64,000 bases of DNA from Paraburkholderia rhizosphaerae (GCF_004366595.1 NZ_SORE01000008.1:1-64000); one strand, 5' to 3'. Positions 10,764 to 19,731 are shown, counted from the stretch's first letter. Numbers and translations: made by a program. The notes: generated by a model from the letters alone, not told the origin.

Positions 10764-11534
10764 TCAGGCCCCCGCCTTATACCGCGCCACCAGCTGATCC
10801 GCCCCCCGCGTCAGAATCCCGACATCCGACCCAACCGCGGTAAACGTGCACCCCAATTCAATACACCGCCGCGCCAGCGTTTCATCACTCGCCAGAATCC
10901 CCGCCGGCTTGCCCGTCGCCACAATCCGCTTAAGCGTCTTCTCGATCGCATCAACCACTTCCGGATGCTTCAGATTGCCGATATGTCCAAGCGCCGCGGA
11001 CAGATCGCCCGGACCAATGAACACGCCATCCACGCCATCAACCGCGGCAATACGTTCGAGGTTCTCCAGACCCAGTAGGCTCTCTACCTGCACCAGCACG
11101 CAAAGCTCGTTCGCGCAGTCCTTCACATAGTTCGAAATACGCCCGAACCCCGACGCGCGTGGCGCCGATGCATATCCGCGCACACCATCAGGCGGATAAC
11201 GCGTATAAGCGACCGCGTTGCGCGCATCTTCCTCGGTCTCGACGTACGGAATCAGCAACGTCTGCGCGCCGACATCAAGCAGACGCTTGATCGTCACCAT
11301 GTCGTTCCAGGGCGGCCGCACGACCGGCTGCGTAGACGAACCAAGCATCGCCTGCAACTGGCCATGCAGCATATGCAGTTCGTTCGGCGCGTGCTCCATG
11401 TCGAGCACCAGCCAGTCGAAGCCGACGCCCGCCAGCAACTCGACCGACCCATGATGCGCAAGACTCGACCACAAGCCAATCTGTTGCTGGCGCGCGGCGA
11501 TCGCGCGTTTGAATCGATTCACGGCGAGCTGCAT
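10764..11534 (-). CDS. garL: HpcH/HpaI-family aldolase, probably 5-keto-4-deoxy-D-glucarate aldolase
   Basis: This is a class II, metal-dependent pyruvate aldolase of 256 residues, the same length as E. coli GarL and HpaI. Family motifs visible are GFDWLVLDMEHAPNE, QPVVRPPWND, VETEEDARNAVAYTRYPP, VQVESLLGLENL and VFIGPGDLSAALGH. These include the Glu and Asp that bind the divalent metal and the Arg that binds pyruvate. The AVGSDVGIL end and 'GKPAGIL' block look more GarL-like than HpaI-like, but HpaI remains possible. The frame is open further upstream; the ATG at 11534 is chosen because GGAGAA lies just before it. It is 31 bases downstream of a uronate dehydrogenase-like gene, so tartronate semialdehyde plus pyruvate from keto-deoxyglucarate is the likely reaction (inference). 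Confidence 0.85.
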   Translation of the reverse strand: MQLAVNRFKRAIAARQQQIGLWSSLAHHGSVELLAGVGFDWLVLDMEHAPNELHMLHGQLQAMLGSSTQPVVRPPWNDMVTIKRLLDVGAQTLLIPYVETEEDARNAVAYTRYPPDGVRGYASAPRASGFGRISNYVKDCANELCVLVQVESLLGLENLERIAAVDGVDGVFIGPGDLSAALGHIGNLKHPEVVDAIEKTLKRIVATGKPAGILASDETLARRCIELGCTFTAVGSDVGILTRGADQLVARYKAGA

Positions 11535-11565
11535 GCGGTTCTCCGTAACGATGAAAGAGGGCCAG

Positions 11566-12381
11566 TCAGCGCGTCGTGTGGCGTCGCTGCGGTGGCGTGA
11601 AATCGAAGCTGGCGAAGCTGCCGCCCTGATAGCGCTGCGCGACGCCTTCGAGCGGGTTCGGCCGTGCCAGAATCTCAGCGGCAAAGTCTTCGGCATTCTG
11701 CCGCGGCCGGTAACCGAGGCGGGCCGCACCCGCGTTGTCCCAGTAGCTCCGCGTATTCGCGGATACGCCCCAGACCACCTGATAGCCGATGTCCGGCACG
11801 TCGATCGACTGTTCGATCAGATGCAGCAAGTCGTCGAAACCGAGCCACGTGCTCAGATGCCGGAACTCGGTGGGCTTTTCGATGCAGCTGCCGATGCGTA
11901 CGCAGACGCTCTCGATACCGTGCTTGTCCCAATACAGACGCGCGATGCCTTCGCCCCACATCTTGCTCAAGCCATAAAAGCCGTCGGGGCGGAATTCGCA
12001 GTCTAGCGCAAGCTTGTCTTCGACCGGATACATGCCGATCGAGTGATTCGAACTCGCGAAGACGATGCGGCGCACGCGATGGCGGCGCGCGCCCTCATAG
12101 ACTTCGACCAGCCCGCGCAGATTGTTCTCGATGATTTCCGGCAGCGCACGCTCGACGCTTGTGCCCGCCATATGGATCAGCGTGTCGATGCCTTCCAGCA
12201 GCCGGTCGACCACGGCCGGTTCGCGCAGGTCGCCATGCATCACGTCTTCGCCGGGCACGAGCGGCTCCAGCGGCTTCGAGCCGGCCGCTGAACGCAGATC
12301 GACGCCGCGCTCGAGCAGTGCGCGGCGCAGCACGCGGCCCAACTGGCCGGCCGCGCCGCTCAATGCGATTTTCTTCTTCAC
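11566..12381 (-). CDS. udh: NAD-dependent epimerase/dehydratase-family uronate dehydrogenase
   Basis: This is a short-chain extended-type dehydrogenase of about 271 residues. It carries the N-terminal Rossmann motif SGAAGQLG, then FASSNHSIG, and the catalytic Tyr/Lys pair in YGLSK. The segments HMAGTSVERALPEI, IVFASSNHSIGMY and STWLGFDDLLHL match the pattern of bacterial uronate dehydrogenases, which oxidise D-glucuronate or galacturonate to the aldaro-lactone with NAD+. A GTG at 12381 with AAGGA ten bases upstream is the preferred start; ATGs at 12426-12429 lack a ribosome site. The aldolase gene follows 31 bases later on the same strand. With the TRAP transporter this suggests an oxidative hexuronate pathway. 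No glucarate dehydratase is in the window. Confidence 0.82.
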   Translation of the reverse strand: MKKKIALSGAAGQLGRVLRRALLERGVDLRSAAGSKPLEPLVPGEDVMHGDLREPAVVDRLLEGIDTLIHMAGTSVERALPEIIENNLRGLVEVYEGARRHRVRRIVFASSNHSIGMYPVEDKLALDCEFRPDGFYGLSKMWGEGIARLYWDKHGIESVCVRIGSCIEKPTEFRHLSTWLGFDDLLHLIEQSIDVPDIGYQVVWGVSANTRSYWDNAGAARLGYRPRQNAEDFAAEILARPNPLEGVAQRYQGGSFASFDFTPPQRRHTTR

Positions 12382-12450
12382 GGTGTGTTCGTCCTTGTCG
12401 CAAGAGGGGAAATGAGTGCTGGCCATCATCGGACAGCGTGCATAAAGTTG

Positions 12451-12594
12451 TCAAGCAAATTGGCGGATGGATGTCGGCTTTCGCGGCCTTTGCCACATCA
12501 TGAAATTGCGCAGCATTTCCGTGTCGAGCTTGTCTTTGTAGCCGTGCAACGCGGTTTGTGCGAGTTGTCCAAGGTAATCGGGATGTACGGTCAT
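12451..12594 (-). CDS. Possible 47-residue small protein upstream of udh
   Basis: An ATG-initiated frame of 47 residues begins MTVHPDYLGQLAQTALHGYK and ends 69 bases before the udh start on the same strand. It has no clear ribosome site and no family I recognise. It could be a leader peptide, a gene remnant or chance. Confidence 0.15.
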   Translation of the reverse strand: MTVHPDYLGQLAQTALHGYKDKLDTEMLRNFMMWQRPRKPTSIRQFA

Positions 12595-12645
12595 TCTGCT
12601 TGACAAGTTTTTTCTTGTATAACGACAATTTCGCGATTTGCGGGT

Positions 12646-12819
12646 GTGCCGTGCTGTGTGGAAGAGCATGGCGCGCCGCGCTCGCTCGAAGCGCTCGGTT
12701 TGCCGGCGAACGATATCGCCAATGCAGCGTCGCTCGCGCTACAGAGTCCAATTGCGAATCCGCGCGCGATTAAGGTGGCGGATATCGAGTCGATGCTCAT
12801 GCGCGCGCACGCAGGCAAT
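12646..12819 (+). pseudogene. C-terminal remnant of an iron-containing alcohol dehydrogenase / maleylacetate reductase
   Basis: About 50 codons in one frame read EEHGAPRSLEALGLPANDIA, then NPRAIKVADIESMLMRAHAG. This is the pattern of the extreme C-terminus of Fe-dependent alcohol dehydrogenases (short-loop, maleylacetate reductase type). Nothing upstream encodes the NAD-binding or metal-binding parts, so only the last 50 of about 360 residues survive. The frame continues downstream for another 50 codons without family character. It lies 265 bases from the start of udh, in a gap otherwise empty of genes. Confidence 0.6.
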
Positions 12820-13235
12820 ATCGCTGCCTGGTGTGGTGTCGCGTCGAGGCAAATTCGCGCGGGTCAGATGGACGCTCAGGCTCGTGCAGTCCGCATGCGC
12901 GCTGTCCGATCCGTGTTGCATGAACACGATGAACACCCAGCCGACACCGCGCGGCCTACCTATTCCAGTTGATAGTCGTAGCGCCCGTGCCGTCATGGAA
13001 TCATCCACAGGCCGAGTTATATCGGCAAATCACGGAAGGGCCGTCCATTTCTGGCGCATGCTTGACGATGCCGTTGAGGAGGGTACTCGCCGCAATCGGT
13101 CAAACGGCCGTACCGGACCGTACGCACAAGCCGTTCGTTAATCATCCTCGACAAAGATGCAACATCGATCGCTTCACGCGCACCCCATGGCTATCTTCCC
13201 CACTCGATCAGCATAAGAAATGATGAGGACCTAAG
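12820..13235. other. Gap before the purine nucleoside permease gene
   Basis: No convincing gene is seen here. Several short frames overlap each other but lack ribosome sites and family character. The last 70 bases, which turn AT-richer, probably contain the promoter of the next gene; TGAGGAC at 13223-13229 is its ribosome site. Confidence 0.4.
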
Positions 13236-14315
13236 ATGGTAAATCGCATATCTGGCAAATCAACGGCATGGGTCTGGGCATTGGCTGCCTGCGCGGCGGC
13301 CTGCGCGACCACCGCAACCGCGCAGGATGACGATAGTTTCGCGCGTGGCGATGGCGGGTCCAAAGGGCAGCCCGTCAAGGTGATGATCATCTCGATGTTC
13401 GGCCCGGAGGGGCAGGTGTGGCTGGACAAACTCGGTCCGTGGCGCGCGATTACGGTGGCAGGGTTGTCGCCGGACTATCCGGCCGTGCAATGCAACCGCC
13501 ACGAAGTCTGCGTGATGACAACCGGCATGGGGCACGCGAATGCCGCCGCATCGACAATGGCGCTGACGTTTTCGTCGCGTTTCGATCTGCGGCACACCTA
13601 CTTCATGGTGGCCGGCATCGCCGGTATCGACCCGCAGCAAGGTACCGTGGGCTCCGCGGCGTGGGCCGACTATCTGGTCGACTTCGGGATTCAATGGGAG
13701 ATCGACGCGCGCGAGATTCCGGCCGACTGGAACACCGGCTATCTTGGCATCAATACCAAAAGCCCGATCGACAAACCACCACTCGACTACCGCACCGAAG
13801 TGTTCCAGTTGAACACGCGTCTGGTCGATTCTGCGTTTGCGCTGTCACGTCACGTGACGCTGTCGGACAGCGCGCAGGCGCAGGCCGCGCGCGCCAGATT
13901 CAACTATGCGCCGGCCAACCGGCCACCGAGTGTGATTCGCTGCGATACGCTGGCCGGCGATACGTGGTGGTCGGGTACCGCGTTAGGCGAACGCGCGCGC
14001 CAATGGACCAAAATCCTGACCGATAACAAGGGTACGTATTGCACGACGCAGCAGGAAGACAACGCGACCTATGAAGCGCTGAAGCGAGCGGCCGCGGATC
14101 ACCGGGTTGATTTGCAACGCGTCGCGGTGCTGCGCGCCGGTTCGGACTTCGACCGGCCGTATGCCGGGCAGACAAGCGCGGACAATCTGCTGAACTACGC
14201 GTCGCAAGGCGGCTTTACGGTCGCGCTCGACAACCTGTTCCTGACGGGCAATCCGCTTGTGCAGGATATCGTGTCGCATTGGAGCGAATGGAAAGATGGC
14301 GTTCCGCGGCGCTAG
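13236..14315 (+). CDS. Purine nucleoside permease (NUP family), periplasmic
   Basis: The product has 359 residues and an N-terminal signal peptide (hydrophobic core WVWALAACAAACATTATA) before the mature QDDDSF start. The rest follows the NUP family (PF06516), first described as fungal purine nucleoside permeases and structurally related to nucleoside phosphorylases. Visible family blocks are VKVMIISMFGPEGQVW, VMTTGMGHANAA, FMVAGIAGIDP, CDTLAGDTWWSGT and DNATYEALKRAA. It probably binds or cleaves purine nucleosides in the periplasm; the exact activity in bacteria is not established. It stands alone, with a clear ribosome site and a hairpin terminator downstream. Confidence 0.85.
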   Translation: MVNRISGKSTAWVWALAACAAACATTATAQDDDSFARGDGGSKGQPVKVMIISMFGPEGQVWLDKLGPWRAITVAGLSPDYPAVQCNRHEVCVMTTGMGHANAAASTMALTFSSRFDLRHTYFMVAGIAGIDPQQGTVGSAAWADYLVDFGIQWEIDAREIPADWNTGYLGINTKSPIDKPPLDYRTEVFQLNTRLVDSAFALSRHVTLSDSAQAQAARARFNYAPANRPPSVIRCDTLAGDTWWSGTALGERARQWTKILTDNKGTYCTTQQEDNATYEALKRAAADHRVDLQRVAVLRAGSDFDRPYAGQTSADNLLNYASQGGFTVALDNLFLTGNPLVQDIVSHWSEWKDGVPRR

Positions 14316-14429
14316 GTGCAAAGTTGAGGGCGTTCTTGGAGTGTTTGCGCGCACAAGCCATTCGCGGCAATGCGCTCAACGTTTAGCCGCGCATCAATGC
14401 GTAGTCGCTCCGCTGCCAGGTGATGCACG

Positions 14430-14455
14430 CGCCCGCTGGCCATGACCAGCGGGCG
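14430..14455. terminator. Hairpin between convergent NUP and LysR genes
   Basis: A perfect 10-bp stem CGCCCGCTGG/CCAGCGGGCG with a six-base loop lies between the two stops and could end transcription from both sides. Only a weak T-rich stretch follows on the + side. Confidence 0.5.
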
Positions 14456-14525
14456 ATCAGCGTTTCGACGCCGCGACATGTGCCCAGACGGGAATCGTCC
14501 AGCTAAAGGCGGCGATTCCGTTGAA

Positions 14526-15497
14526 TCAGGAGCCGTCAGGAAACAGATTCCGGCTCAGGAAATCGACGAACACCCGCACCTTCAGCGGCGTCATACGTCC
14601 CGATGGCCAGAGTGCGCGAAACGGGATGCGATCGTCGGTGAACGCTTGCAGTACGGCGACGAGCGATCCGCGCGCCAATTGCGCGTGCACTGTAAATTCA
14701 GGCACGCAGGTCAGGCCCCTGTGATGCTCGGCGAGCGCGATAAGCGGCTCGACTGCGCTCGCGACGGCCGTCGACGGCAGCTCGACGTCGAACGGCACGC
14801 CGTCACGCACAAAAGGCCAGCGCCTCACGCGTCCGGATCGGGAGAAACGATGCTGCAAACACGCATGCGTGATCAGATCTTCGGGCACAGCCGGCACGCC
14901 TCGCTCAGCGAGATACGCGGGTGACGCGACGATCACGTGCGAATAGTGGCCCAGCGTTCGCATCGTCAGTTGCGAGTCGTCGCTTTCGCCGGTGCGTAAC
15001 ACCGTGTCGAAACCGTCCTCAATGACGTCCACGATGCGGTCGCTAAAGTCGATATCCAGCTGCACGTCGGGGTACTCGCGCATAAATGCCGCTAGCACTG
15101 GCATCAATAACATGCCAACCAGAGGAATGCTTACGCGCAGGCGGCCCGCGGGGGTCGCACGCGACTGGGCTAATTCGGACTCCGCCTCGACGATCTCGCT
15201 GAGAATGCGCTGACAACGCGCGAGAAACAGCTCGCCTTCCGGCGTGAGCCGCACACTACGCGTGCTGCGGTGAAATAGCCGCAGGCCAAGGCGCGCTTCG
15301 AGCCGGGCAATCGCCTTGCTGACCGCGGACGCCGATATGCCAAGCTGTCTTCCCGCTTCCGCAAAACTCAGCGTTTCCGCCGCGCGCGTGAAGATCGCCA
15401 TGCCGCTCATGCGATCCATCGCGCCGCTCGTTCGCCCGTTCGCAGACGGTAAATTGCGCGAGGCCGACGGCGCTGACGCGAAGTCCATTTTGACCAT
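14526..15497 (-). CDS. LysR-type transcriptional regulator
   Basis: This is a LysR-family regulator of about 323 residues. The winged-helix region includes FAEAGRQLGISASAVSKAIARLE, typical of the CrgA/AaeR-like subgroup, and is followed by the inducer-binding domain with RLRVSIPLVGMLLMPVLAAF. The ATG at 15497 has a good AGGAG seven bases upstream. That gives a 26-residue extension before MDRMSGMAIF (ATG at 15419), where most relatives begin, so the start is uncertain. It is divergent from an Old Yellow Enzyme gene, with about 200 bases between. This arrangement suggests it activates that gene in response to an electrophile (inference). Confidence 0.88.
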   Translation of the reverse strand: MVKMDFASAPSASRNLPSANGRTSGAMDRMSGMAIFTRAAETLSFAEAGRQLGISASAVSKAIARLEARLGLRLFHRSTRSVRLTPEGELFLARCQRILSEIVEAESELAQSRATPAGRLRVSIPLVGMLLMPVLAAFMREYPDVQLDIDFSDRIVDVIEDGFDTVLRTGESDDSQLTMRTLGHYSHVIVASPAYLAERGVPAVPEDLITHACLQHRFSRSGRVRRWPFVRDGVPFDVELPSTAVASAVEPLIALAEHHRGLTCVPEFTVHAQLARGSLVAVLQAFTDDRIPFRALWPSGRMTPLKVRVFVDFLSRNLFPDGS

Positions 15498-15700
15498 CAC
15501 CCGGCTCCTGAAAGAGGGATGCACCGCAGATTGTGCATCCAGTTTCGACCATCGCACGGAGATTGCGGACATATTTGTCCGCAGTCACTCGACACACAGG
15601 CCGTTTTTCTCAGACGGAACGGCGTCTACATTTGCGTCAACCGTAGCCGCTTGTTCGCACCTTCGCGGCTATCCCTGAACTGCATGTGTGGAGAGTCAAA

Positions 15701-16810
15701 ATGTCCAAGCTCTTTTCGAACGTAACAGTGGGTCCGTACTCATTCGACCATCGTGTGGTCCTCGCGCCGCTGACCCGCATGCGCGCCGAAAGCGGCGCAC
15801 GCCCCGGCGCGCTGATGGCCGAATACTATGCTCAGCGGACATCGCCGGGCGCGCTGCTGATCGCTGAAGCGACTATCGCCGCGCCCAATGGCAACGGCTA
15901 TCTGGGCGCACCTGGTATGTTCGACGACAGTCAGATTCCCGGCTGGAAGAAGGTGACCGACGCGGTGCATGCAAAGGGCGGCAAGATCTTTCTGCAGCTT
16001 TACCATGCGGGCCGCCAATCGAACGCGCAATTGCAACCCGACGGCGGCCGCCCGGTGGGGCCTTCCGAATTGCCGCACGGCGGCCTTGCGTACACGGAGT
16101 CCGGCTGGGTGCCGAACACGCCGAATCGCGCGCTTGCGACGGAGGAGATCCCCGGAATCGTCGAGTATTTCCGAACCGCCGCTGAACGCGGTGTGAAAGC
16201 GGGCTTTGACGGCATCGAACTTCACGCGGCGAACGGCTATCTGTTTGATCAGTTCCTGCAGGACGGCAGCAACAAACGCACCGACGTATACGGCGGCTCG
16301 ATCGAGAACCGGGCCCGCCTGCTGCTCGACACCACGCGTGCGGTGATCCCGGTGTGGGGCGCGGACAAGGTCGGGGTGCGCCTCGGCCCGAGTGGTTCGT
16401 GGGGCGATATGTCCGATAGCAATCCCGAAGCGCTGTTCGCGCACGTTGCGTCGGCACTGAACGAACTCGGCATCGCGTACCTGCATCTGATTGAGCCGCG
16501 CATCGCCGGCAATGTGGAAGACGGGACGCGTGACGCGAACCCCGTTGCCGCAAAGAGCCTACGCGCGTACTTCGATGGTCCGATCATCGCCGCGGGCGGC
16601 TTCGATGGCGAAGGCGCCGAAGCGATGGTGCAGTCAGGCGACGCGGATCTCGTCGCGTTCGGCCGGCATTTCATTGCGAACCCGGACTTGCCCGAACGTC
16701 TGCGCCGCAACCTGCCGCTAAACGAATACGACCGCGCGACATTTTTCGGTGGCACTGAAGTTGGCTATACCGATTATCCGTTCCATGACGAACTGGCCGT
16801 CGCGATATGA
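15701..16810 (+). CDS. Old Yellow Enzyme family NADH:flavin oxidoreductase (NemA-like)
   Basis: This is an FMN-dependent ene-reductase of 369 residues. It fits the NemA/xenobiotic reductase branch: VVLAPLTRMRA at the N-terminus, LLIAEATIAAPNGNGY, QLYHAGRQSNAQL, the catalytic HAANGYLFDQFLQDGSN (His-Ala-Ala-Asn pair that binds substrate carbonyl or nitro groups), YGGSIENRARLLL, and a C-terminal FGRHFIANPDLPERL phosphate-binding block. It reduces activated C=C bonds, N-ethylmaleimide or nitro esters using NAD(P)H. The ATG at 15701 follows GGAGAG; an in-frame GTG at 15686 lacks support. The adjacent divergent LysR gene is the likely regulator. Confidence 0.92.
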   Translation: MSKLFSNVTVGPYSFDHRVVLAPLTRMRAESGARPGALMAEYYAQRTSPGALLIAEATIAAPNGNGYLGAPGMFDDSQIPGWKKVTDAVHAKGGKIFLQLYHAGRQSNAQLQPDGGRPVGPSELPHGGLAYTESGWVPNTPNRALATEEIPGIVEYFRTAAERGVKAGFDGIELHAANGYLFDQFLQDGSNKRTDVYGGSIENRARLLLDTTRAVIPVWGADKVGVRLGPSGSWGDMSDSNPEALFAHVASALNELGIAYLHLIEPRIAGNVEDGTRDANPVAAKSLRAYFDGPIIAAGGFDGEGAEAMVQSGDADLVAFGRHFIANPDLPERLRRNLPLNEYDRATFFGGTEVGYTDYPFHDELAVAI

Positions 16811-16893
16811 AAAGCAACGCTGCGGGCTTTCGATGAGCTAGGACGTCCTGGTCGGGGGGGGCGAGCAAAGCCGAGCCACGCGATCAAATGTGA

Positions 16894-17364
16894 TCAAATC
16901 TCCGCGCGTTGAACCTCGACTTGTGGTTTCGACCGTTCGGCAAGCGAGGTCGTCAACACCACGGCCTCGCCTTGCACCACGACGCGACCGTCGACGTCAC
17001 AGATGGTCTCCAGCACCGCGCGTCGCCGGCCCGTCAGTATTTCTTTTACCGTGACGGTTGCGCAGACGGTATCGCCGATCTTCACCGGATGTCTGAAGCT
17101 GAGGTTTTGCGACAGATAAATGGACCCGGGGCCCGGCAGGCGCGCGGCGATCGCAGCGGAGATCACGGAAGCCGACAACATGCCGTGCGCGATACGTCCG
17201 CCAAATGGCGTGCGCTTTGCGTATTCTTCATCGAGATGAACAGGGTTACGGTCGCCGCTTGCACCCGCGAACAAAAACACGTCGCGTTCGGTTATCGTCT
17301 TCTTGAACTGCGCGCTCATGCCGACCACCAGATCTTCCAGGTCGTATCCACCCACGTCATTCAT
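16894..17364 (-). CDS. MaoC-like dehydratase (R-specific enoyl-CoA hydratase type)
   Basis: This is a hot-dog fold MaoC-family protein of 156 residues, PhaJ-like in size. The hydratase motif is visible as FAGASGDRNPVHLDEEYAKRTPFGGRIAHGML, in which Asp and His are the catalytic pair (DxNPxHxD type). It would hydrate short-chain trans-2-enoyl-CoA to the R-3-hydroxyacyl-CoA, feeding PHA or lipid metabolism. The ATG at 17364 is chosen because GGGGA lies seven bases before it. Upstream on the same strand lies a carboxymuconolactone decarboxylase fossil, and on the other strand ACP and KAS III remains, so it may be a survivor of a larger lipid or polyketide cluster (inference). Confidence 0.87.
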   Translation of the reverse strand: MNDVGGYDLEDLVVGMSAQFKKTITERDVFLFAGASGDRNPVHLDEEYAKRTPFGGRIAHGMLSASVISAAIAARLPGPGSIYLSQNLSFRHPVKIGDTVCATVTVKEILTGRRRAVLETICDVDGRVVVQGEAVVLTTSLAERSKPQVEVQRAEI

Positions 17365-17482
17365 TCTTGAATCCCCATTGTGGTTTATGCGGCGCCGGCA
17401 TTGCCGGAGAAAGGTGTCCATGTAGCAAAAGCAGCGAGCGCTCAGCGTAGAACAACTTTGACCCGGATAAAGTGAACTTTTG

Positions 17483-17670
17483 TCACGTTGCAGACCGGCG
17501 TGCGGCGATACTGCGTTCTTCTTCAGGGTTCAATGAGCGCGAGGCGTTCCACCTGGTGACCGGAAGACTAAGCGGCCAACCGATATAACCCGTAAGCTGG
17601 ATCAGCACCTCAGTCAGTTCGCTACGTGTCCAGCCGATTTGCAAGCTGGACTTCAGGTGCGATCTGACGG
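17483..17670 (-). pseudogene. C-terminal remnant of a carboxymuconolactone decarboxylase-family protein
   Basis: One minus-strand frame reads RSHLKSSLQIGWTRSEL and then TEVLIQLTGYIGWPL before ending at a TGA (17483-17485). This matches the C-terminal helix pair of CMD-family proteins (H...GWTR.EL.EVLIQLTGYIGWPL). Further upstream (to about 17745) the likely continuation LREEAS is in another frame and the start and active-site Cys region are missing. It is therefore a frameshifted and truncated fossil. Confidence 0.6.
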
Positions 17671-17901
17671 CGGCAGGCTGGCTTCTTCACGCAACGCGGC
17701 GAGGCTGGGGCAAGAGATCGCGGAGATCGAGAAAGGGGTCAGCGACGCTCGGATATCGCCGGATGCCGAACCACAGTTAGCGAACGACAAGCCGCTGCTT
17801 GCGACGATCCGTTCGCTGGTCGCGTCGGTGGCGTCGGATACCGTAAGCCTCGTGGACGATCTGCCGCTCGTGAAGGATCGTCAGCGCGTTCGACTGCGAC
17901 G
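17671..17901. other. Unassigned stretch between fossils
   Basis: A + strand frame from 17639 to 17935 is open, but it overlaps the CMD remnant and has no family character. No ribosome site was found. It may hold eroded upstream parts of the thioesterase-like fragment that follows. Confidence 0.3.
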
Positions 17902-18297
17902 ATGGCCCTCTCGTTGTCGAGCAGCTATTGGCTGACGACCGCTTCGACGCGATGCGTGGATCGCGACTCTTACTTGTCCGACGCGCGCGGACGCGCACGT
18001 CCGGACGTGTTTGAGCGCATCGCACGCCTTCACGCGTCGAACGCAGCGGCGATCTCGCAGCATCGGCCGCGGCAGTTGCGTACGCGCATCGTGTATGCAC
18101 TGGCTACACGTGGCAAGAGCGTCACGTCGAACGAGCAGATGGTCGCTCATTTGCGTGAGCTGACCAGCGGACAGATTGCCATCAACGCGTTCGATGACGA
18201 CCACAACTCGATTGTTCGAGTGCCTTCAGTGCAGCGTGTCGCGAAGTTTCTGAACGGCGCAACGGCTAACGAACCGCGTCTGGTCCGCGTGAAATAA
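17902..18297 (+). pseudogene. Possible C-terminal remnant of a thioesterase domain
   Basis: The last 90 residues of a 131-codon frame read RIARLHASNAAAISQHRPRQ, then a hydrophobic strand, then AFDDDHNSIVRVPSVQRVAK. This arrangement resembles the end of alpha/beta-hydrolase thioesterases of polyketide or peptide synthases, where the His of the 'DH' motif completes the triad. No nucleophile Ser motif (GxSxG) is found upstream, so it cannot be active. It ends 80 bases before an acyl carrier protein frame, which fits the same lost pathway. The family call is tentative. Confidence 0.35.
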
Positions 18298-18377
18298 GCG
18301 CAACTATGCGCGCGAAACAATTTGCTCGAGAAAGGAATGCTTCATTCCCTTAACCTTGATCTTACGGAAATGCCGAA

Positions 18378-18626
18378 ATGAGCAACCAGGCTAATGCGGT
18401 AATGGTGGATGGCGTCAATGTGACCACGGAGCAGATTCTCGCGTGGATCCAGCAGTGGACCGAGACGAACAATCTGAAGGTGCCGTCCGATCTGAATCAG
18501 ACCTTCGCCGAAGCCGGGTTCGACTCGATGCACTCGGTCGAACTGGCCTTCTTCCTCGAAGAACGCCTCAAGATCAAGATCGACGATACGGTGCTGTTCG
18601 ACTATCCGCCGGGTGACGAACCGTGA
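18378..18626 (+). pseudogene. Acyl carrier protein, truncated at the C-terminus
   Basis: The 82-codon frame encodes an [23 protein letters not shown] carries the phosphopantetheine-attachment Ser in the DSM motif, followed by helix III. After VLFDYP the sequence becomes PGDEP and stops, whereas ACPs continue with helix IV (DYPTIxxLAxxL). The stop lies inside the beginning of the KAS III frame. The two genes look joined by a deletion that removed the ACP end and the KAS III start. The start codon is uncertain; MSNQAN at 18378 is plausible. Confidence 0.6.
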
Positions 18627-19518
18627 ACTTGCGTCGATGGTTGATACATCGGACGAGTGGATCGCACAACGCACTGGCATCAAGGAACGACGGATTGCGG
18701 CGGATGGAGAAAACACCTCCGACCTTGCGATTCGCGCATCGACCGCCGCACTGAAGCACGCCGGCTTGAGCGGTTCGGACGTTGACCTTGTCGTATTGGC
18801 GACATGCACGCCGGATCGCACGATGCCGGCGACCGCCGTTCGCGTGCAGGCTGCGCTCGGTATGACCGCGGGCATTGCCTTCGACGTCCAGGCGGTCTGT
18901 TCCGGATTTGTGTTCGCGCTGTCGGTGGCCGACAACATGATCCGGCTCGGTCAGGTGCGCACGGCCGTCGTGATAGGCGCGGAGACGATGTCGCGAATCA
19001 TCGACTGGAAGGACCGCAATAGCTGCGTGCTGTTCGGCGACGGCGCGGGCGCGGTCGTGTTGCACGGTGAACGCCGGACGGGCGGCCAGTCAAGAGGCAT
19101 TCTGTCGACGCACCTTCTTTCCGACGGGCGGCATCAGGACAAGATCCATACGGACGGCGGAACGTCTTCGACTCAAACGGCCGGAAAGATGCATCTCGAA
19201 GGACGTGAGGTGTTTCTGCATGCGGTCGTCAATCTCGCGGAAGCGTCGCAGCAAGCATTGGCGGCGAACGGTCTGACGCAGGACGATCTGGATTGGGTCG
19301 TACCGCATCAGGCGAACCAGCGCATCGTTCATACGCCAGGCGAGAAACTGCATCTGCCGAAGGAAAAGATCGTGCTGACCGTCGACCATCATGGCAACAC
19401 GTCCGCGGCGTCCATTCCGCTCGCGCTCGCGGAAGCCGTCGGAGACGGACGCATCAAGGAAAACGATCTGGTTCTGACGCCTGCAATGGGGTCCGGCTTC
19501 ACGTGGGGGCAGCGTTGA
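18613..19518 (+). pseudogene. Beta-ketoacyl-ACP synthase III (FabH-like) lacking its N-terminal strand
   Basis: The frame encodes about 301 residues of a KAS III enzyme. The catalytic triad is present: Cys96 in [13 protein letters not shown], His in [11 protein letters not shown] and Asn in [12 protein letters not shown]. It opens with a GTG and immediately reads [20 protein letters not shown]. Normal FabH proteins have about 15-25 residues before this point, forming the first beta strand of the core (I.GTGSYLP). These are missing, and the frame overlaps the end of the ACP by 14 bases. This suggests a deletion-made junction, so either a damaged gene or an unusual coupled pair. It may still be translated. 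Confidence 0.65.
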
Positions 19519-19731
19519 TCCGGTGGTAGCGATGTGTTCGTGCAGATTTATCGCGTCGGCGACGCGTGAAACGCCGCTGCCGGGTCTTCCCGCGATACGA
19601 GTCATACGGCCACTGCGAGGCAAGGCCGGGCCGAGCCGTTGCCCGTCCGGCATATTTCACGGCAAAGCGATGGTGGCCCGTGCTGGCGCGCCGTCCTCGC
19701 GACGCGGGCGCTGCGCAGTTCGCATGGCAGC

